Shown: piece by piece, positions 16,450-26,378 of the stretch
How positions within the stretch are numbered: position 1 is the stretch's first letter
Layout: each line of letters begins with the position of its first letter
DNA from: Bacillus thermozeamaize
GTDB taxonomy: Bacteria > Bacillota > Bacilli > ZCTH02-B2
Assembly: GCA_002159075.1 (NCBI GenBank)
Contig: LZRT01000010.1
Coordinates: forward strand, 62,001-126,000
DNA: 64,000 bases
Direction of reading: 5' to 3'
Made by a program: the position numbers and the translations under genes
The notes under the pieces: model-generated
Databases searched by the model: none
The model's input: the letters and a program-made list of their open reading frames with translations, nothing else
What the model was told of the DNA's origin: nothing

Positions 16450-18117
16450 GTGAAGCCTGTTTTGGATTACCGGAGTTTGGCCGAATCGTTTTCATGGGAT
16501 TCCGTTCGACCATTTTTTGACTGGGACTGGAACGAAAAATTGAATATGGCTCATGAATGCTGCGACCGTTGGGCGAATGATCCGCATCGCATTGCCGTGT
16601 ATTGGGAAGATCAAACAGGCAAACAAGAGGTCTGGACGTTCCGGCAACTCAAAGAACATTCAGACAGGATGGCCAATGCATTTCGTTCCCTCGGGGTAAA
16701 AAAAGGAGATCGGGTTGCTGCGTTGCTGGGAAAAGACATGGAATTGATCATGACAGCCCTGGCAACATGGAAATTGGGCGCGATTTATGTACCCCTGTTT
16801 ACCGCTTTTGGACCTGAGGCCATTCGGCACCGGTTAACCAATGCCGAATGCAAAATCCTTGTGACGAATGAGGAACAGGTTCGAAAACTTGAGGGGCTGG
16901 ACATTCCGGCTCAACTCATCCTGACAAATGACGCCAACGGCATCGGCCTCAGTTTCTGGGAATTGTTGCATTCGGCTCCGCCGGATTTTGAAATCGAACA
17001 GACAAAGATGGACGATCCATGTGTCATCCAGTATACATCTGGAACGACCGGATTGCCGAAAGGCGCGGTAGCAGCCCACAAAGGTTTGATAACGGCATAC
17101 CCATACATGAAATTTGCGATTGGTCTTGAACCGGACGACATCTTTTTGGGCGGTGCCGATCCGGGATGGGCGTACGGCCTTTTCGCTTGCATTTTTTATC
17201 CATTGAGTTTCGGGGTAACCATCGTGGTATACAAGGGACCGTTTGATGCCGAAAAGTATTATCAGTTGATGGAAAAGTACAAAGTGACCAATTTTACGTA
17301 CGCGCCGACCGCTTACAGAATGATGATGGCTGGCGGGCCGGAACTGGCAAAGAAGTACCGGTTTTATGTGCGAAAATTTTCCAGCGCGGGCGAGCCGCTC
17401 AATGCGGAGGTTGTCCGTTTCTTTAAAGAGCATTTTGGCCGTGAAGTTTACGACCATTATGGGGCAACCGAAGCAGGAATGATTGTCAACAATTTCAATG
17501 CCACCGACATGATCATTAAGCCTGGCTCGATGGGACTGCCGACCCCTGGCTTCCATGTGGCGTTGCTGGATCCGGAAGGACGTCCGGTTCCTGACGGTGA
17601 AGTGGGTGAAATAGCGGTTGATACGAGCGGTTTCGCCTCCGGTTTCTTGGGATATTGGAAAGATCCGGACAAAACCGCGGAAAAGATGAGAGGAAAATGG
17701 TTGCTGACAGGGGATCTCGCCTATCGCGATGAAGACGGTTACTTTTGGTTTCGGGGCCGCTCGGATGACATTATTTCAAGCGCGGGATACCGGATTGGGC
17801 CGTTTGAGGTCGAGAGCTGCTTGCTCGAACATCCGGCCGTGGCCGAAGCGGCCGTGATCGGGAAACCGGATGAAGAAAAGGGCGAGATCGTCAAAGCATA
17901 TGTGATCCTTCATCCTCAGTATGCGCCTTCGGATGAATTGGCGGATGAACTGAGTCAATTTGTGAAAAGCCGGCTTTCAAGACATCAATACCCGAGAGAA
18001 ATTGAATTCGCAACAGAATTGCCGAAAACGCCGAGCGGGAAGTATCCTGAGGGAAAAGGAACGGAACAGAGCCGGGTAACACGATACGCGACCGTCAGCA
18101 ATCTCTTTAATTTCTAG
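16450..18117 (+). CDS. Acyl-CoA synthetase with a frameshifted C-terminal end
   Basis: An ANL-superfamily ligase of about 540 residues with YTSGTTGLPKGAV, YDHYGATEAGM, TGDLAYRDEDGYFWFRGRSDD and the lysine block LPKTPSGK all intact. It resembles medium-chain/acetyl-CoA synthetase-type enzymes. After SGK the reading frame goes wrong: removing one T at 18043 restores ILREKERN and a stop at 18079, as relatives have, whereas the actual frame runs to 18117 with unrelated residues. The catalytic Lys is kept, so the enzyme might still work. The start may be the TTG at 16462, better spaced from AAGGGGTG than the GTG at 16450. It lies directly upstream of a broken binding-protein gene. Confidence 0.85.
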   Translation: MKPVLDYRSLAESFSWDSVRPFFDWDWNEKLNMAHECCDRWANDPHRIAVYWEDQTGKQEVWTFRQLKEHSDRMANAFRSLGVKKGDRVAALLGKDMELIMTALATWKLGAIYVPLFTAFGPEAIRHRLTNAECKILVTNEEQVRKLEGLDIPAQLILTNDANGIGLSFWELLHSAPPDFEIEQTKMDDPCVIQYTSGTTGLPKGAVAAHKGLITAYPYMKFAIGLEPDDIFLGGADPGWAYGLFACIFYPLSFGVTIVVYKGPFDAEKYYQLMEKYKVTNFTYAPTAYRMMMAGGPELAKKYRFYVRKFSSAGEPLNAEVVRFFKEHFGREVYDHYGATEAGMIVNNFNATDMIIKPGSMGLPTPGFHVALLDPEGRPVPDGEVGEIAVDTSGFASGFLGYWKDPDKTAEKMRGKWLLTGDLAYRDEDGYFWFRGRSDDIISSAGYRIGPFEVESCLLEHPAVAEAAVIGKPDEEKGEIVKAYVILHPQYAPSDELADELSQFVKSRLSRHQYPREIEFATELPKTPSGKYPEGKGTEQSRVTRYATVSNLFNF

Positions 18118-18136
18118 GAATGATGAGGGATGAACC

Positions 18137-19400
18137 ATGTTCCGAAACAGATTTTCCTATATCGGCATTCTTTTCATCTGTGTTCTGCTTGTCGCCTTGA
18201 CGGCATGCGGCGATACCCAGCCTGCCGGTTCCACTTCCGGCGATGGCGAATCCCCGTCGCTTGCTCAAGGCGTTACGGATACGGAAATTTTAGTCGGGCA
18301 TTTGGGACCGCAGACAGGCGCAACGGCCGAATATGACAAAGTGCGCCAGGGCATTCAGGCCTATTTTGATGTTGTGAACGAAAATGGCGGTGTGTTTGGA
18401 AGAAAATTGACATTGATCGCGCATGATGATCGATATCAACCATCCGAGACGGTAAAAGGCGCGAAACGGCTGGTCGAAGAAGAAAAAGTGTTTGCGATTC
18501 TTTATCCGATAGGCACCGCAAATGTGAATGCGATGAAACCATATCTTGAGGAAAAGGGGATTCCGGTCGTTGGGCTCGGAACGGGCGCCAACATGTTTGT
18601 GGAGCCCCCGATACGGAATTTCTTTGGGTACCAGTTCAACTACATGATCGAAAGCAGGATTTACGTCGATTACGCCATTAACCAGTTGGGTGCGAAACGG
18701 ATCACATTGGTCTTCCAAAACGATGATTTCGGCAAACAAGGACTGGAAGGGGCAAAAAAAAGCCGTTGCGGAATATCCCGGTGTGGAAGTGGCAGCTGAA
18801 ATTCCGTTTTTGGCAACCGATCAAGATTTCAGTTCCCAAGCACAATGAATCGTTGCATCAGACCCGGATGCCGTCATCATGTTTACCACTCCCAAGCCGG
18901 CTGCTTCCCTCCGCAAAGAAATGTACAAGATTCATGCGACTGGGTTGCCGTTTTTGGTGTCAAGCACCGGAGGTTCTGATCCGAATCAATTCAATATTGC
19001 CGGAAAAGAAGTTTGGGAAGGGGTGATCACGTCCACTACATTGCCTTCGCCGGAGCAAAGTGATGATCCCGAGATGAAACAATATTTGGAGCGATTTCGA
19101 CAAACCCCTCAGCTCATTGGTTCTTTGACGCAGAGCGGTTGGGCGGTGGCACAAATTTTCGTTGAAGCTTTAAAACGGACTGGTGAACAGCTGACTTGGG
19201 ACAACTTCATTCAAGCTTTGGAAACATTTGATCATTGGGATGGCTCGATTTTGCCCAGTGTGACCTATACTTCAGAAAACCGGTATGGTGTCACTTCATT
19301 AAGGATGATGAAAGCCGAAAATGGGCGCTACGTACCGATCACCGGATTCATCCGCTTTGATCCAGAGACGAAGGAAGTGATTTATGAAAACAAGTCATGA
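18137..19400 (+). pseudogene. Disrupted ABC transporter substrate-binding lipoprotein (branched-chain amino acid/LivJ type)
   Basis: Two frames together make one periplasmic-binding-protein-like lipoprotein. The lipobox LVALTACG lies at the start, then EILVGHLGPQTGATAEYDKV, NENGGVFGRKLTLI and, in the second half, VIMFTTPKPAASLRKE through GFIRFDPETKEVIYENKS. Two lesions separate them: an eight-A run at 18754-18761 shifts the frame, and the restored frame then meets TGA at 18846. The TGA is not at a cysteine position and has no nearby hairpin, so selenocysteine is not suggested. Such proteins capture amino acids or aromatic/short-chain acids for an ABC importer; no permease or ATPase genes follow here. 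Confidence 0.85.
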
Positions 19401-19423
19401 ACGTCAAAGATGGTTGTTGGGGT

Positions 19424-20539
19424 TTAACCCAAAGCCTTCGAAAGGTCATATGCGCTGAAATCAAGTTCGGTCGGCTGACCCTGGACCCACTTGGCTATTT
19501 CGGATCCGAGATACGGGCCAACGGTTAAACCGAACGCTCCTAGTCCATTTGCTACCACAAGCCCCTCATAGCCCGGAAGCCAGCCAACGGCCGGAAGCGC
19601 ACCGGGAGTGTAAGGCCGTAGGCCAACCCGGGTTTCCAGCCAGGTGCTTGAATATAACCCAGGGGCCACATCCAAGGCTTTTTTCAATAATTCCCACATA
19701 CCGCCTGCAGTAACACGGGTATCATAACCTGCCTCATCTTCATGGGTGGCCCCGACCACGATCCGTCCCCCATCGAATGCCAGAAGATAAGGGCCGTCAG
19801 GCGTCCGTACCACCGGCCATCGGCTGGTATCGGCATCAGGCATCTTCAGATGAACGATCTGTCCTTTCTTCGGCCGAACGGACATTCTCACCCCCAGGGA
19901 TTCGAGCACATCGTTCGCCCACACCCCTGCCGCTAAGATCACCATCTCCCCACTGATCCGTTCCCCATTGATCGTCACACCGGTGACCCGTCGGTCTTGA
20001 TGGACCAGACGGGCATCGCCTTGTTTATAGGAAGCACCGTATCGCTTGGCCGCATTGATCAGGGCGTCGCGCAACAACCGTCCATCCACTCGTGCGCCAC
20101 CGCTGATATGGAGGGAAGCATATCGCTCGGACAACGGGGGAAATAAAGCCTGCGTCTCTGCCGGAGATAATCGGGCGATTTCTCCCATTTCCGGCGCCTC
20201 CCGTCGGCGTCGTTTCGCCCGGTCTTCCATTTCTTTCAGTCGGGTGGCATCCGTATGCAGATAAATGGCACCGACTTGAGCAAATCCGGTATCTGTCTGC
20301 CCATCGGCGGCCAAAGCTCTGATCAATTTCGGGTAAAAGCGGGCCCCGCCTTGGGTTAAGCGATGCCAGGACCGGCTGCGTCGCTCGGAAAGCCAGGGGC
20401 ATATGATCCCTGCCCCTGCATCTGTGGCCTGTCCGCAATCATGGCGGTCTACGATGGTCACGTCAACCCCCGCTTTTGCCAAATGATAAGCGATGGACGC
20501 GCCAAGGATACCTGATCCGATCACGACACATTGACCCAT
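19424..20539 (-). CDS. FAD-dependent amino-acid oxidase/dehydrogenase (DadA/glycine-oxidase-like)
   Basis: A 371-residue flavoprotein of the DAO family. The dinucleotide motif VIGSGILGASIAYHLAKAG starts at residue 6. The middle has the usual substrate-domain strands (GGARVDGRLLRDAL), and the C-terminal VGLRPYTPGALPAVG and GLVVANGLGAFGLTVGP contact FAD. It should oxidatively deaminate a D-amino acid, glycine or a related amine. The ATG at 20539 is nine bases after AAGG; the GTG at 20548 is an alternative. It may follow the sensor kinase gene on the same strand but is separated by about 165 bases. Confidence 0.9.
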   Translation of the reverse strand: MGQCVVIGSGILGASIAYHLAKAGVDVTIVDRHDCGQATDAGAGIICPWLSERRSRSWHRLTQGGARFYPKLIRALAADGQTDTGFAQVGAIYLHTDATRLKEMEDRAKRRRREAPEMGEIARLSPAETQALFPPLSERYASLHISGGARVDGRLLRDALINAAKRYGASYKQGDARLVHQDRRVTGVTINGERISGEMVILAAGVWANDVLESLGVRMSVRPKKGQIVHLKMPDADTSRWPVVRTPDGPYLLAFDGGRIVVGATHEDEAGYDTRVTAGGMWELLKKALDVAPGLYSSTWLETRVGLRPYTPGALPAVGWLPGYEGLVVANGLGAFGLTVGPYLGSEIAKWVQGQPTELDFSAYDLSKALG

Positions 20540-20705
20540 ACGAAACACCTTTTCTCAGTGGATTTTCTTAAACGAAAAAGACATCGGAAACGAAGGAGAC
20601 ATCAGAAAGGCTCGATGTCACATTGCCGCAGATTCCAGACTTGTCGCGTCAACTTTTCTTGAAAACGTGCAAGATGCGGGCGGGGCGTCTCTTTTGGTAT
20701 CGGCG

Positions 20706-21773
20706 TCATTCCTTCGGCAAACGTATGCTCACTATTGTGCCATTGTCGCTTTCGATCCATACCTTTCCACCATGTGCTTCCACCAGCTTTTTGACAATTG
20801 TAAGCCCAATGCCGCCACCCCCGGACTTCCTGTTCCGCGACTTGTCCGCGCGATAAAACCGTTCAAAAACATAGGGCAAATCCTCCGGCGCGATGCCCGG
20901 CCCCGTGTCTTGCACGGTGATGAGAACCGAACCGTTCTCATCCTCTACCCGTATTTCGACCTTCCCGCCTTCGGGAGTAAATTTGAGGGAATTGCTTAAG
21001 ACATTGACCAGAATCTGAATCAACCGATCCCGATCCACGTTCAAACAGAGGGCAGGGTGCGGTTGCACCGCAAGCCGGACGCCCTTTTCCAGGAAAGCTG
21101 CCGATACAATGCGGACGCTTTGTTCGATGAGCGCCGCAAGGTTTTCCGGTTTCCGGTGAAGGCGGAAATGGGGAGAGTCCATTTCCGTCAATTGCTCCAA
21201 GTCGGCAACCAACGTGATGAGACGTTCAGTTTCTTCATAACAGGAACGCAGCCGTGCGGGTGTCGGTTCCCAGATTTGATCCAGCATGGCCTGCATATGA
21301 CTCTTTAATGTGGCCAGCGGCGTCCGCAAATCATGGGCGATATCCTGCGTCATGGTGACGCGAAGCCGCTCTTGTTGCTGCAATTGCTCCGCAAGGTGGT
21401 TTAGTGCTCTCCCCAGTTCGGAGAGTTCATCGCTTCCAGGAACATGTATGCGTACAGATAAATCCCCACGCGTGATTTTTTCCGCCGCCTGTTTCATTTC
21501 TATCAGAGGGGCGGATAGGCGTTTCGCCAGATACAAGCTGATGACGGCAGCGAGAACAAACGCACCGAGGAGCGTCCACATCATGGATTGAAGCAAGGCT
21601 TGTTCCAGATGAAAAGTAAGCCCTTGCAGATTGTGATCCATCCCATATTGTTCTTGATAAAGATGAAAATGGTAATGGGTTTCTGCCATCAGGCTGATCC
21701 CGGCGAGAAGCAACGTTCCGACAACGGCGCTCAGCAACACGAGCGACAAGCGATAGCGCAATCCGAATTTCAT
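20706..21773 (-). CDS. Sensor histidine kinase
   Basis: A 355-residue membrane kinase. Two membrane segments (residues about 9-29 and 60-82) enclose a very short extracytoplasmic loop rich in His and Tyr (HYHFHLYQEQYGMDH). A HAMP domain follows, then the phospho-acceptor helix DIAHDLRTPLATLKSH and an HATPase domain with VNVLSNSLKF (N box), DTGPGIAPEDL and GGGGIGLTIVKKLVEAHGG. It overlaps the response-regulator gene by four bases (ATGA), so they are co-translated. The His-rich loop and the adjacent multicopper oxidase hint at metal sensing, which is only inference. Confidence 0.93.
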   Translation of the reverse strand: MKFGLRYRLSLVLLSAVVGTLLLAGISLMAETHYHFHLYQEQYGMDHNLQGLTFHLEQALLQSMMWTLLGAFVLAAVISLYLAKRLSAPLIEMKQAAEKITRGDLSVRIHVPGSDELSELGRALNHLAEQLQQQERLRVTMTQDIAHDLRTPLATLKSHMQAMLDQIWEPTPARLRSCYEETERLITLVADLEQLTEMDSPHFRLHRKPENLAALIEQSVRIVSAAFLEKGVRLAVQPHPALCLNVDRDRLIQILVNVLSNSLKFTPEGGKVEIRVEDENGSVLITVQDTGPGIAPEDLPYVFERFYRADKSRNRKSGGGGIGLTIVKKLVEAHGGKVWIESDNGTIVSIRLPKE

Positions 21774-22462
21774 CGGGAGCCTCCCGTAAAGCGATAACCG
21801 ATTCCGTATACGGTTTGAATGTACGTGGGTTGTTTCGGATCCGGTTCAATTTTCTGGCGCAAGTTTTTGACATGTTGGTCAATGGCGCGAACGTCCCCCT
21901 CGAAATCCAACCCCAACACTTTCTCCACCAGTTCTTCCCGGTGAAAATGCCGTTGCGGATGCCGGGCCAGTACAAGCAGCAATTTGAATTCGCTGGGGGT
22001 CAAATTGACAGGCCGGCCGCGAAGAAACACAGCATGATGGACCGAATCGATCACCAACTCCCCATTGTTGAAGGAAATGCGATCGGCAAGCAGGTCATGA
22101 TCGTCGCTCCGGCGGAGAATCGCCCTGACTCTGGCCACCACTTCGAGGGGATCAAAGGGTTTTATCACGTAATCGTCGGCCCCAATGGTCAGCCCGCGAA
22201 TCCGCGAGGCTTTGTCCACCTTCGCTGTAAGCATGAGAATAGGAACCGACGACTCTTGACGGATTTTCTCACACACTTCTTCCCCTGGGAGGTCAGGCAG
22301 CATCAAATCGAGGATGACCAGGTCGACCCGGTCCCGGCGGATGGTTTGCAGCGCTTCTGTTCCTGTTCCGGCTTCCAGCGTGCGAAATCCGTGCTTCCGG
22401 AGATAAGAAACAACCACGTCCCGGATTTTGTCTTCATCATCCACCATGAGGATGGTTTTCAT
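21770..22462 (-). CDS. OmpR/PhoB-family response regulator
   Basis: A 230-residue regulator. The receiver domain has DDEDK acidic residues, the phospho-Asp in LVILDLMLPDLPG and the Lys in DYVIKPFDPLEV. The C-terminal winged helix includes LTPSEFKLLLVLARHPQRHFHREELVEKVLG and YIQTVYGIGYRFTG-type ends. Start options are ATG 22462 and ATG 22468; the former is better spaced from AAGGGTGA. It is coupled to the kinase gene and sits 110 bases after the multicopper oxidase gene, from which a hairpin separates it. Confidence 0.93.
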   Translation of the reverse strand: MKTILMVDDEDKIRDVVVSYLRKHGFRTLEAGTGTEALQTIRRDRVDLVILDLMLPDLPGEEVCEKIRQESSVPILMLTAKVDKASRIRGLTIGADDYVIKPFDPLEVVARVRAILRRSDDHDLLADRISFNNGELVIDSVHHAVFLRGRPVNLTPSEFKLLLVLARHPQRHFHREELVEKVLGLDFEGDVRAIDQHVKNLRQKIEPDPKQPTYIQTVYGIGYRFTGGSR

Positions 22463-22529
22463 CAACATTCACCCTTCGCATGGCCTTTACCGTAATTATA
22501 ATGAGACGAATGGTGTCATCCAAACATAA

Positions 22530-22559
22530 ACGGGAAATGGCGGCCCTGCCGTTTCCCGT
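22530..22559 (-). terminator. Terminator hairpin after the multicopper oxidase gene
   Basis: ACGGGAAA and TTTCCCGT form an eight-base-pair stem with three further GC pairs inside. On the minus strand TTTATGTTT follows. It separates the oxidase from the two-component genes. Confidence 0.55.
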
Positions 22560-22572
22560 CATGCGCAGATGA

Positions 22573-24183
22573 TTATTCCGGTTTGTTCCCGGCCCCTGGA
22601 TCCGGAACAAAATCGGTTTTGTAATCCGTATATTTCAATTCCGTCACCATGCCGGCGGAGGCATGGTGCAGATCGTGGCAGTGGAACATCCAATCGCCCT
22701 TGTTGTTTGCTTGGAAAGCAACGACGTATTCTTCTCCCGGTTTCAGATTCAACGTATCCTTGATGAGCGGAGCCCCTTTCAGCGGTTTGCCGTTCTTGCT
22801 TAGTATTTGAAAGAAGTGCCCGTGCAGGTGCATCGGATGATCGTCGGTCTTGGAACGGTTGACGAGACGCACCTTGACGGTGTTCCCTTTCTTGACTGTA
22901 AGCGGTTCGGTGTTCGGAAACACTTTTCCGTTGATAGTGTAGACTGTTGCGCCGTTCTTGGTTTCCGTGTCCAAATTCATCGTGTATTCCAGCGTGTACT
23001 TTTGATCCAGCGTAAAGTTCATCTTTCCGGCCTGTCCGTAACTGCTGAGGTCCACCGCCGCCAACTGCGCCTTTTCGTTCGGCTGATCCGCCCCACCGGC
23101 AGATCCTTCATAGGCGATAACGGCCTTCATCCCTTTGACGGCTTCCTTGTCCCCGTGATCTTCAATGAACCATTGGCCGGGATTGTTGGCTTCGAATTCA
23201 ATATCATAGCGTTCTCCGGGGGCGATGGCGACAACATTGTCTTTGAGTACGCCCGGGTTGTTCAGCGGCTGGCCGTCGACAGCCGTGATTTTAAATTCAT
23301 GCCCGTGCAGGTGAATGTGATGCGTCAGGAAGCCTGCGTTGATGAGCCGGATGCGAACTTTTTCCCCGTGTCTGACGGGCAGTTTCTCCACGAGCGAACC
23401 GGATTTCCCGTTGATCGTGAACAAATCGTACATATTCATGTCATGTCCGCCGTGATCCGAGTTCGTTTGACCATGGCCGGTTGATTTGCCGTTATCGGAG
23501 CCGCTCATATGCATATGGTCATGGTCCATACCGGACATATGCGATGCTGGCATGTTGCCGCCGGACATGTGGATGCCGGCGCTCATCCACTCGTCCAAAA
23601 CCAGCGTGTAATCGCGATCAACCCCGGGTCCGTCTTTGGGTTCCACGATCAATGCCCCGTACAGGCCGCGGTCGAGTTGATTGACGCTGTCTTGATGCGA
23701 ATGATACCAGTACGTTCCGGGCACGGTGGCTTTGAATTCATATGTGAAAGATTGCCCCGGTTGAACCGCGTTTTGCGTGACACCCGGAACGCCATCCATC
23801 GCATTCGGAACCGGATAACCGTGCCAGTGGATGGAGACCGGTTCGGGCAGTTCATTTCTCAAGGTGATTTTGACGGTCTCTCCTTGCTTGACCCGGATTA
23901 CCGGACCAGGGACAGAGTTGTTGAACGTCCAGACGGGAAGCGTAACCCCCGGCGCCAGCTCTTGTTGGCTGACTTTTGCCGTCAAGGTAAACTCTTTGCC
24001 GGTCAACACGGCCGTTTTTGTGGTTGTGCCGGTTTGGTCCGGCACTTGTTCCTGCTTTTGATCCGTCGTCTTGTTTGCGTGATCCATCCCGTGCATCGTA
24101 TGTCCGCCCGCGTTGACGCATCCCGTCAACAAAAGGGCGATGGCACCGGTGATGAGTGCGGTCCTGATCTTCCTTCCGTACAT
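22573..24183 (-). CDS. Multicopper oxidase lipoprotein
   Basis: A 536-residue exported enzyme. The N-terminal signal ends in a lipobox, LLLTGCVNAGG, so it should be anchored outside the membrane. All four copper blocks are visible: HWHGYPV and WYHSHQDS in the first domain, and HPMHLHGHFF near residue 450 and HCHDLHHASAGM near residue 502 in the last. A Met/His-rich insertion around residues 205-250 resembles those of CueO/CopA-type cuprous oxidases. Copper detoxification is the likely role; manganese or nitrite chemistry cannot be excluded. GGGGGT lies about nine bases before the ATG. A two-component system is encoded downstream on the same strand. Confidence 0.93.
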   Translation of the reverse strand: MYGRKIRTALITGAIALLLTGCVNAGGHTMHGMDHANKTTDQKQEQVPDQTGTTTKTAVLTGKEFTLTAKVSQQELAPGVTLPVWTFNNSVPGPVIRVKQGETVKITLRNELPEPVSIHWHGYPVPNAMDGVPGVTQNAVQPGQSFTYEFKATVPGTYWYHSHQDSVNQLDRGLYGALIVEPKDGPGVDRDYTLVLDEWMSAGIHMSGGNMPASHMSGMDHDHMHMSGSDNGKSTGHGQTNSDHGGHDMNMYDLFTINGKSGSLVEKLPVRHGEKVRIRLINAGFLTHHIHLHGHEFKITAVDGQPLNNPGVLKDNVVAIAPGERYDIEFEANNPGQWFIEDHGDKEAVKGMKAVIAYEGSAGGADQPNEKAQLAAVDLSSYGQAGKMNFTLDQKYTLEYTMNLDTETKNGATVYTINGKVFPNTEPLTVKKGNTVKVRLVNRSKTDDHPMHLHGHFFQILSKNGKPLKGAPLIKDTLNLKPGEEYVVAFQANNKGDWMFHCHDLHHASAGMVTELKYTDYKTDFVPDPGAGNKPE

Positions 24184-24669
24184 CAAGGTATACCCCCAAC
24201 TTCTTCGTAAAGATCCTTTTCAAAAATATCTTAGAATGTGATTATGTAGAAGTTGTGAGCAATGAGGGGGATATCTGACTGGAAGATTTCATGCAGGGGC
24301 ATAGATGATGACCGCCATCAATCAGGGTGTTCCGCTTTTAGTTTAGTAAGGATATATTGTATCCTGCCTCGGTGCATCGCGATTGTTTCCCCAAGTCTTG
24401 TATGAAAACATCCTTGCGAACGGTTTCTCCAGAAAATCCCGATCATCGGGAATGTTCACAGAATGTTAACCGATTTGTCAAGATAACCACCAATAATCGA
24501 CAAAAAGTTACAAAACATACTCTTGAAAAATATACACCTTTAAATACTCTTTATAATTAATGATCAGAGCCAAAGTCAAATTTATAAAATTTTTCATGCC
24601 GGTTAAAGATTCGCTTGATAAAAATTAATATTCAAGACGTCGATTTAGACACCCTGCTACGTTAAATAC
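24184..24669. other. AT-rich 486-base gap between divergent genes
   Basis: It must hold the promoters of the multicopper oxidase and vanZ-like genes, though no confident -35/-10 pair is seen. A segment at 24496-24556 resembles one at 27633-27694 (about three quarters identical, same orientation). No coding frame is convincing. Confidence 0.4.
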
Positions 24670-24682
24670 GGAGGCACCCGGC

Positions 24683-25228
24683 ATGCTTATTGATTTTGAC
24701 GGATATACCTTGATTGGAGCGGTTTTATTATGGGGATTCCTGGTGCTAATTCTTAAATTCAAATGTAAGAAATCGGTCACTTATCTGTTTTTCTTTTCGA
24801 TTTTCTATGTTTATCTCTGCAAAGTTTTGGATTATACCCAATTCCCAATCATTTTAAGCGAAGATACAAAACGGGAAATCGGCCAAAACGTATGGAGGGA
24901 TGCTAATTTTATCCCCTTTCATCCCCATGCATTTGCGGTAAAAACATCATTGCTCAATATTTTACTCACGATGCCATTCGGTTTCGGACTTCCTTTTATT
25001 GCCAAAGTGAATTGGAAGAAAATCTCCATACTTGGAGTTTTGTTAGGCGTTCTTTTAGAAATGCTTCAATTGGCCATCGCACTCATCGTTGGATTTACTT
25101 TTCGCTATGTAGATATCAACGATGTCATCTTCAATTTTTGCGGCGTCATTTTCGGATACGGCATATTTAAGGCGGTGATGATTGTTTTCAGATGCCTGGT
25201 ACATATTGAAAAACAATCGCAATCATAG
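24683..25228 (+). CDS. VanZ-family membrane protein
   Basis: A 181-residue protein with four membrane segments and the VanZ-domain pattern: NFIPFHPHAF before the third segment, NILLTMPFGFGLPF, ILGVLLGVLLEMLQL and RYVDINDVIFNFCGVIFGY. VanZ proteins give low-level teicoplanin resistance in enterococci, but most members have unknown envelope roles. GGAGG lies about nine bases before the ATG. Base composition is low in GC, like the decayed transporter genes that follow. Confidence 0.88.
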   Translation: MLIDFDGYTLIGAVLLWGFLVLILKFKCKKSVTYLFFFSIFYVYLCKVLDYTQFPIILSEDTKREIGQNVWRDANFIPFHPHAFAVKTSLLNILLTMPFGFGLPFIAKVNWKKISILGVLLGVLLEMLQLAIALIVGFTFRYVDINDVIFNFCGVIFGYGIFKAVMIVFRCLVHIEKQSQS

Positions 25229-25272
25229 GATGACAAATTGGAGAAACAAACGCATGAACGACGGGGTGCACA

Positions 25273-25575
25273 ATGATCATTGAATTCAGGAGACTGTTCA
25301 AAAATAAAATCACTTACAAAAGCCTTTGTACGTTGCTCATCATTGTCATTGGGAATGTGTGGGCAGGCATGACAAGGACTTTTTCGTCGTTTTACTACTT
25401 TATCTTTCCGCTGCTCATCGCCCTGCCGATCGTTGATGCGATTTACAGGGAAAGAACCACCGGCAATCTGCATTATCAGATCATTCGAATGAGCCGCTTT
25501 TCGTATTACCTCAGAAAATTTTTGTTTATTGAAGTTCAGAATACCGTCTTTTGCAAAAAGACATGTTCAAATTGA
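25273..25575 (+). pseudogene. ABC transporter permease, N-terminal fragment
   Basis: About 90 residues that look like the beginning of a bacteriocin/antibiotic-type ABC-2 permease: an amphipathic start (IIEFRRLFKNKITYKSL), a hydrophobic segment and the loop IVDAIYRERTTGNLHYQI. The frame then breaks off at about 25545, and ATPase-like sequence appears within 100 bases, so most of the permease and the start of the ATPase are missing, probably by deletion. Confidence 0.6.
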
Positions 25576-25599
25576 TCCCGTCCACTGTTCTGCTGTCGA

Positions 25600-26077
25600 T
25601 TTTAGGCATCTTAATTTCTGCGAAAAGCCTTCTTCAGGGGAAGTATCCGTTTTTGGAAAAAGGTTACATAAAGAGATCTCCTTCCCGAAGAATACCAGTG
25701 TGGTTTTTGAAAAACCCGGATTCCTGGAGCAGTATTCCGGATTCGACAATTTGAAATTCCTGGCCGATATTCAAGGGAAAATCAACGACGAGCAGATCAA
25801 GTCAGCCATTCAGCGTGTGGGACTGAATCCGGAAGACCATCGCACGGGTAAAAGCCTATTCGCTGGGCATGAAACAGAAACTGGCCATTGCCCAGGCCAT
25901 CATGGAAGCACCGGACTTGATTTTGCTGGATGAAGCCACCAACGGATTGGACGAAGAAGCTGTCGAAAATCTTTACCGCATCGTAAGACAAGAAAACGAA
26001 CGGGGCGCGACCATACTAAAATCACTTCCCATCATAAAACGGATATTGAAACCTTGTGTCATGAAGTGTACAGGGTG
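25600..26077 (+). pseudogene. ABC transporter ATPase remnant
   Basis: Two frames together encode the C-terminal two thirds of an ABC ATPase: SSGEVSVFGKRLHKE, then the Q-loop region VVFEKPGFLEQYSG, then after a frameshift near 25850 the signature YSLGMKQKLAIAQAI and Walker B LILLDEATNGLD. The Walker A portion is absent. The end also degenerates after ATILKS. It cannot make a functional ATPase. Confidence 0.75.
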
Positions 26078-26126
26078 AATTCGGGCCTTGTCTCAAAAAT
26101 CGGGTAACTGCGCGATTAACAGAAAA

Positions 26127-26378
26127 TCAATGATTGTCTAGTATCTTTTTAACAATTTCACGGATGGTAAGGCCTTTCCTTTTAATACGAATGTCCAAAA
26201 CTAAACCACAGATAAACCAAACGAAGCAACCCAAATAAAAACCGGAAAACTTGTTAAAATTAATTTCAGGAGGAAATACATTGCCATATATCAAAAAGGT
26301 GTACAAAAGGGACATAAAAATCGGAGTTCCCCATAAATAAAACGAATCAGCGAATTTTTCCCCTTTTTTCATCTTCAA
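26127..26378 (-). CDS. Hypothetical small membrane protein (83 aa)
   Basis: Two hydrophobic segments (IFMSLLYTFLIYGN and FYLGCFVWFICGLVLDI) between charged ends, with a basic C-terminus (KRKGLTIREIVKKIL). I recognise no family. Its start abuts the stop codon of the larger membrane gene at 26379, so the two are probably co-transcribed and may act together. Confidence 0.55.
   Translation of the reverse strand: MKMKKGEKFADSFYLWGTPIFMSLLYTFLIYGNVFPPEINFNKFSGFYLGCFVWFICGLVLDIRIKRKGLTIREIVKKILDNH

Noticed and set aside
18846-18848. TGA in the binding-protein gene as a possible selenocysteine codon
   Set aside because: The position is not a Cys in the family as far as I can judge, the gene is also frameshifted upstream, and no SECIS-like hairpin follows.
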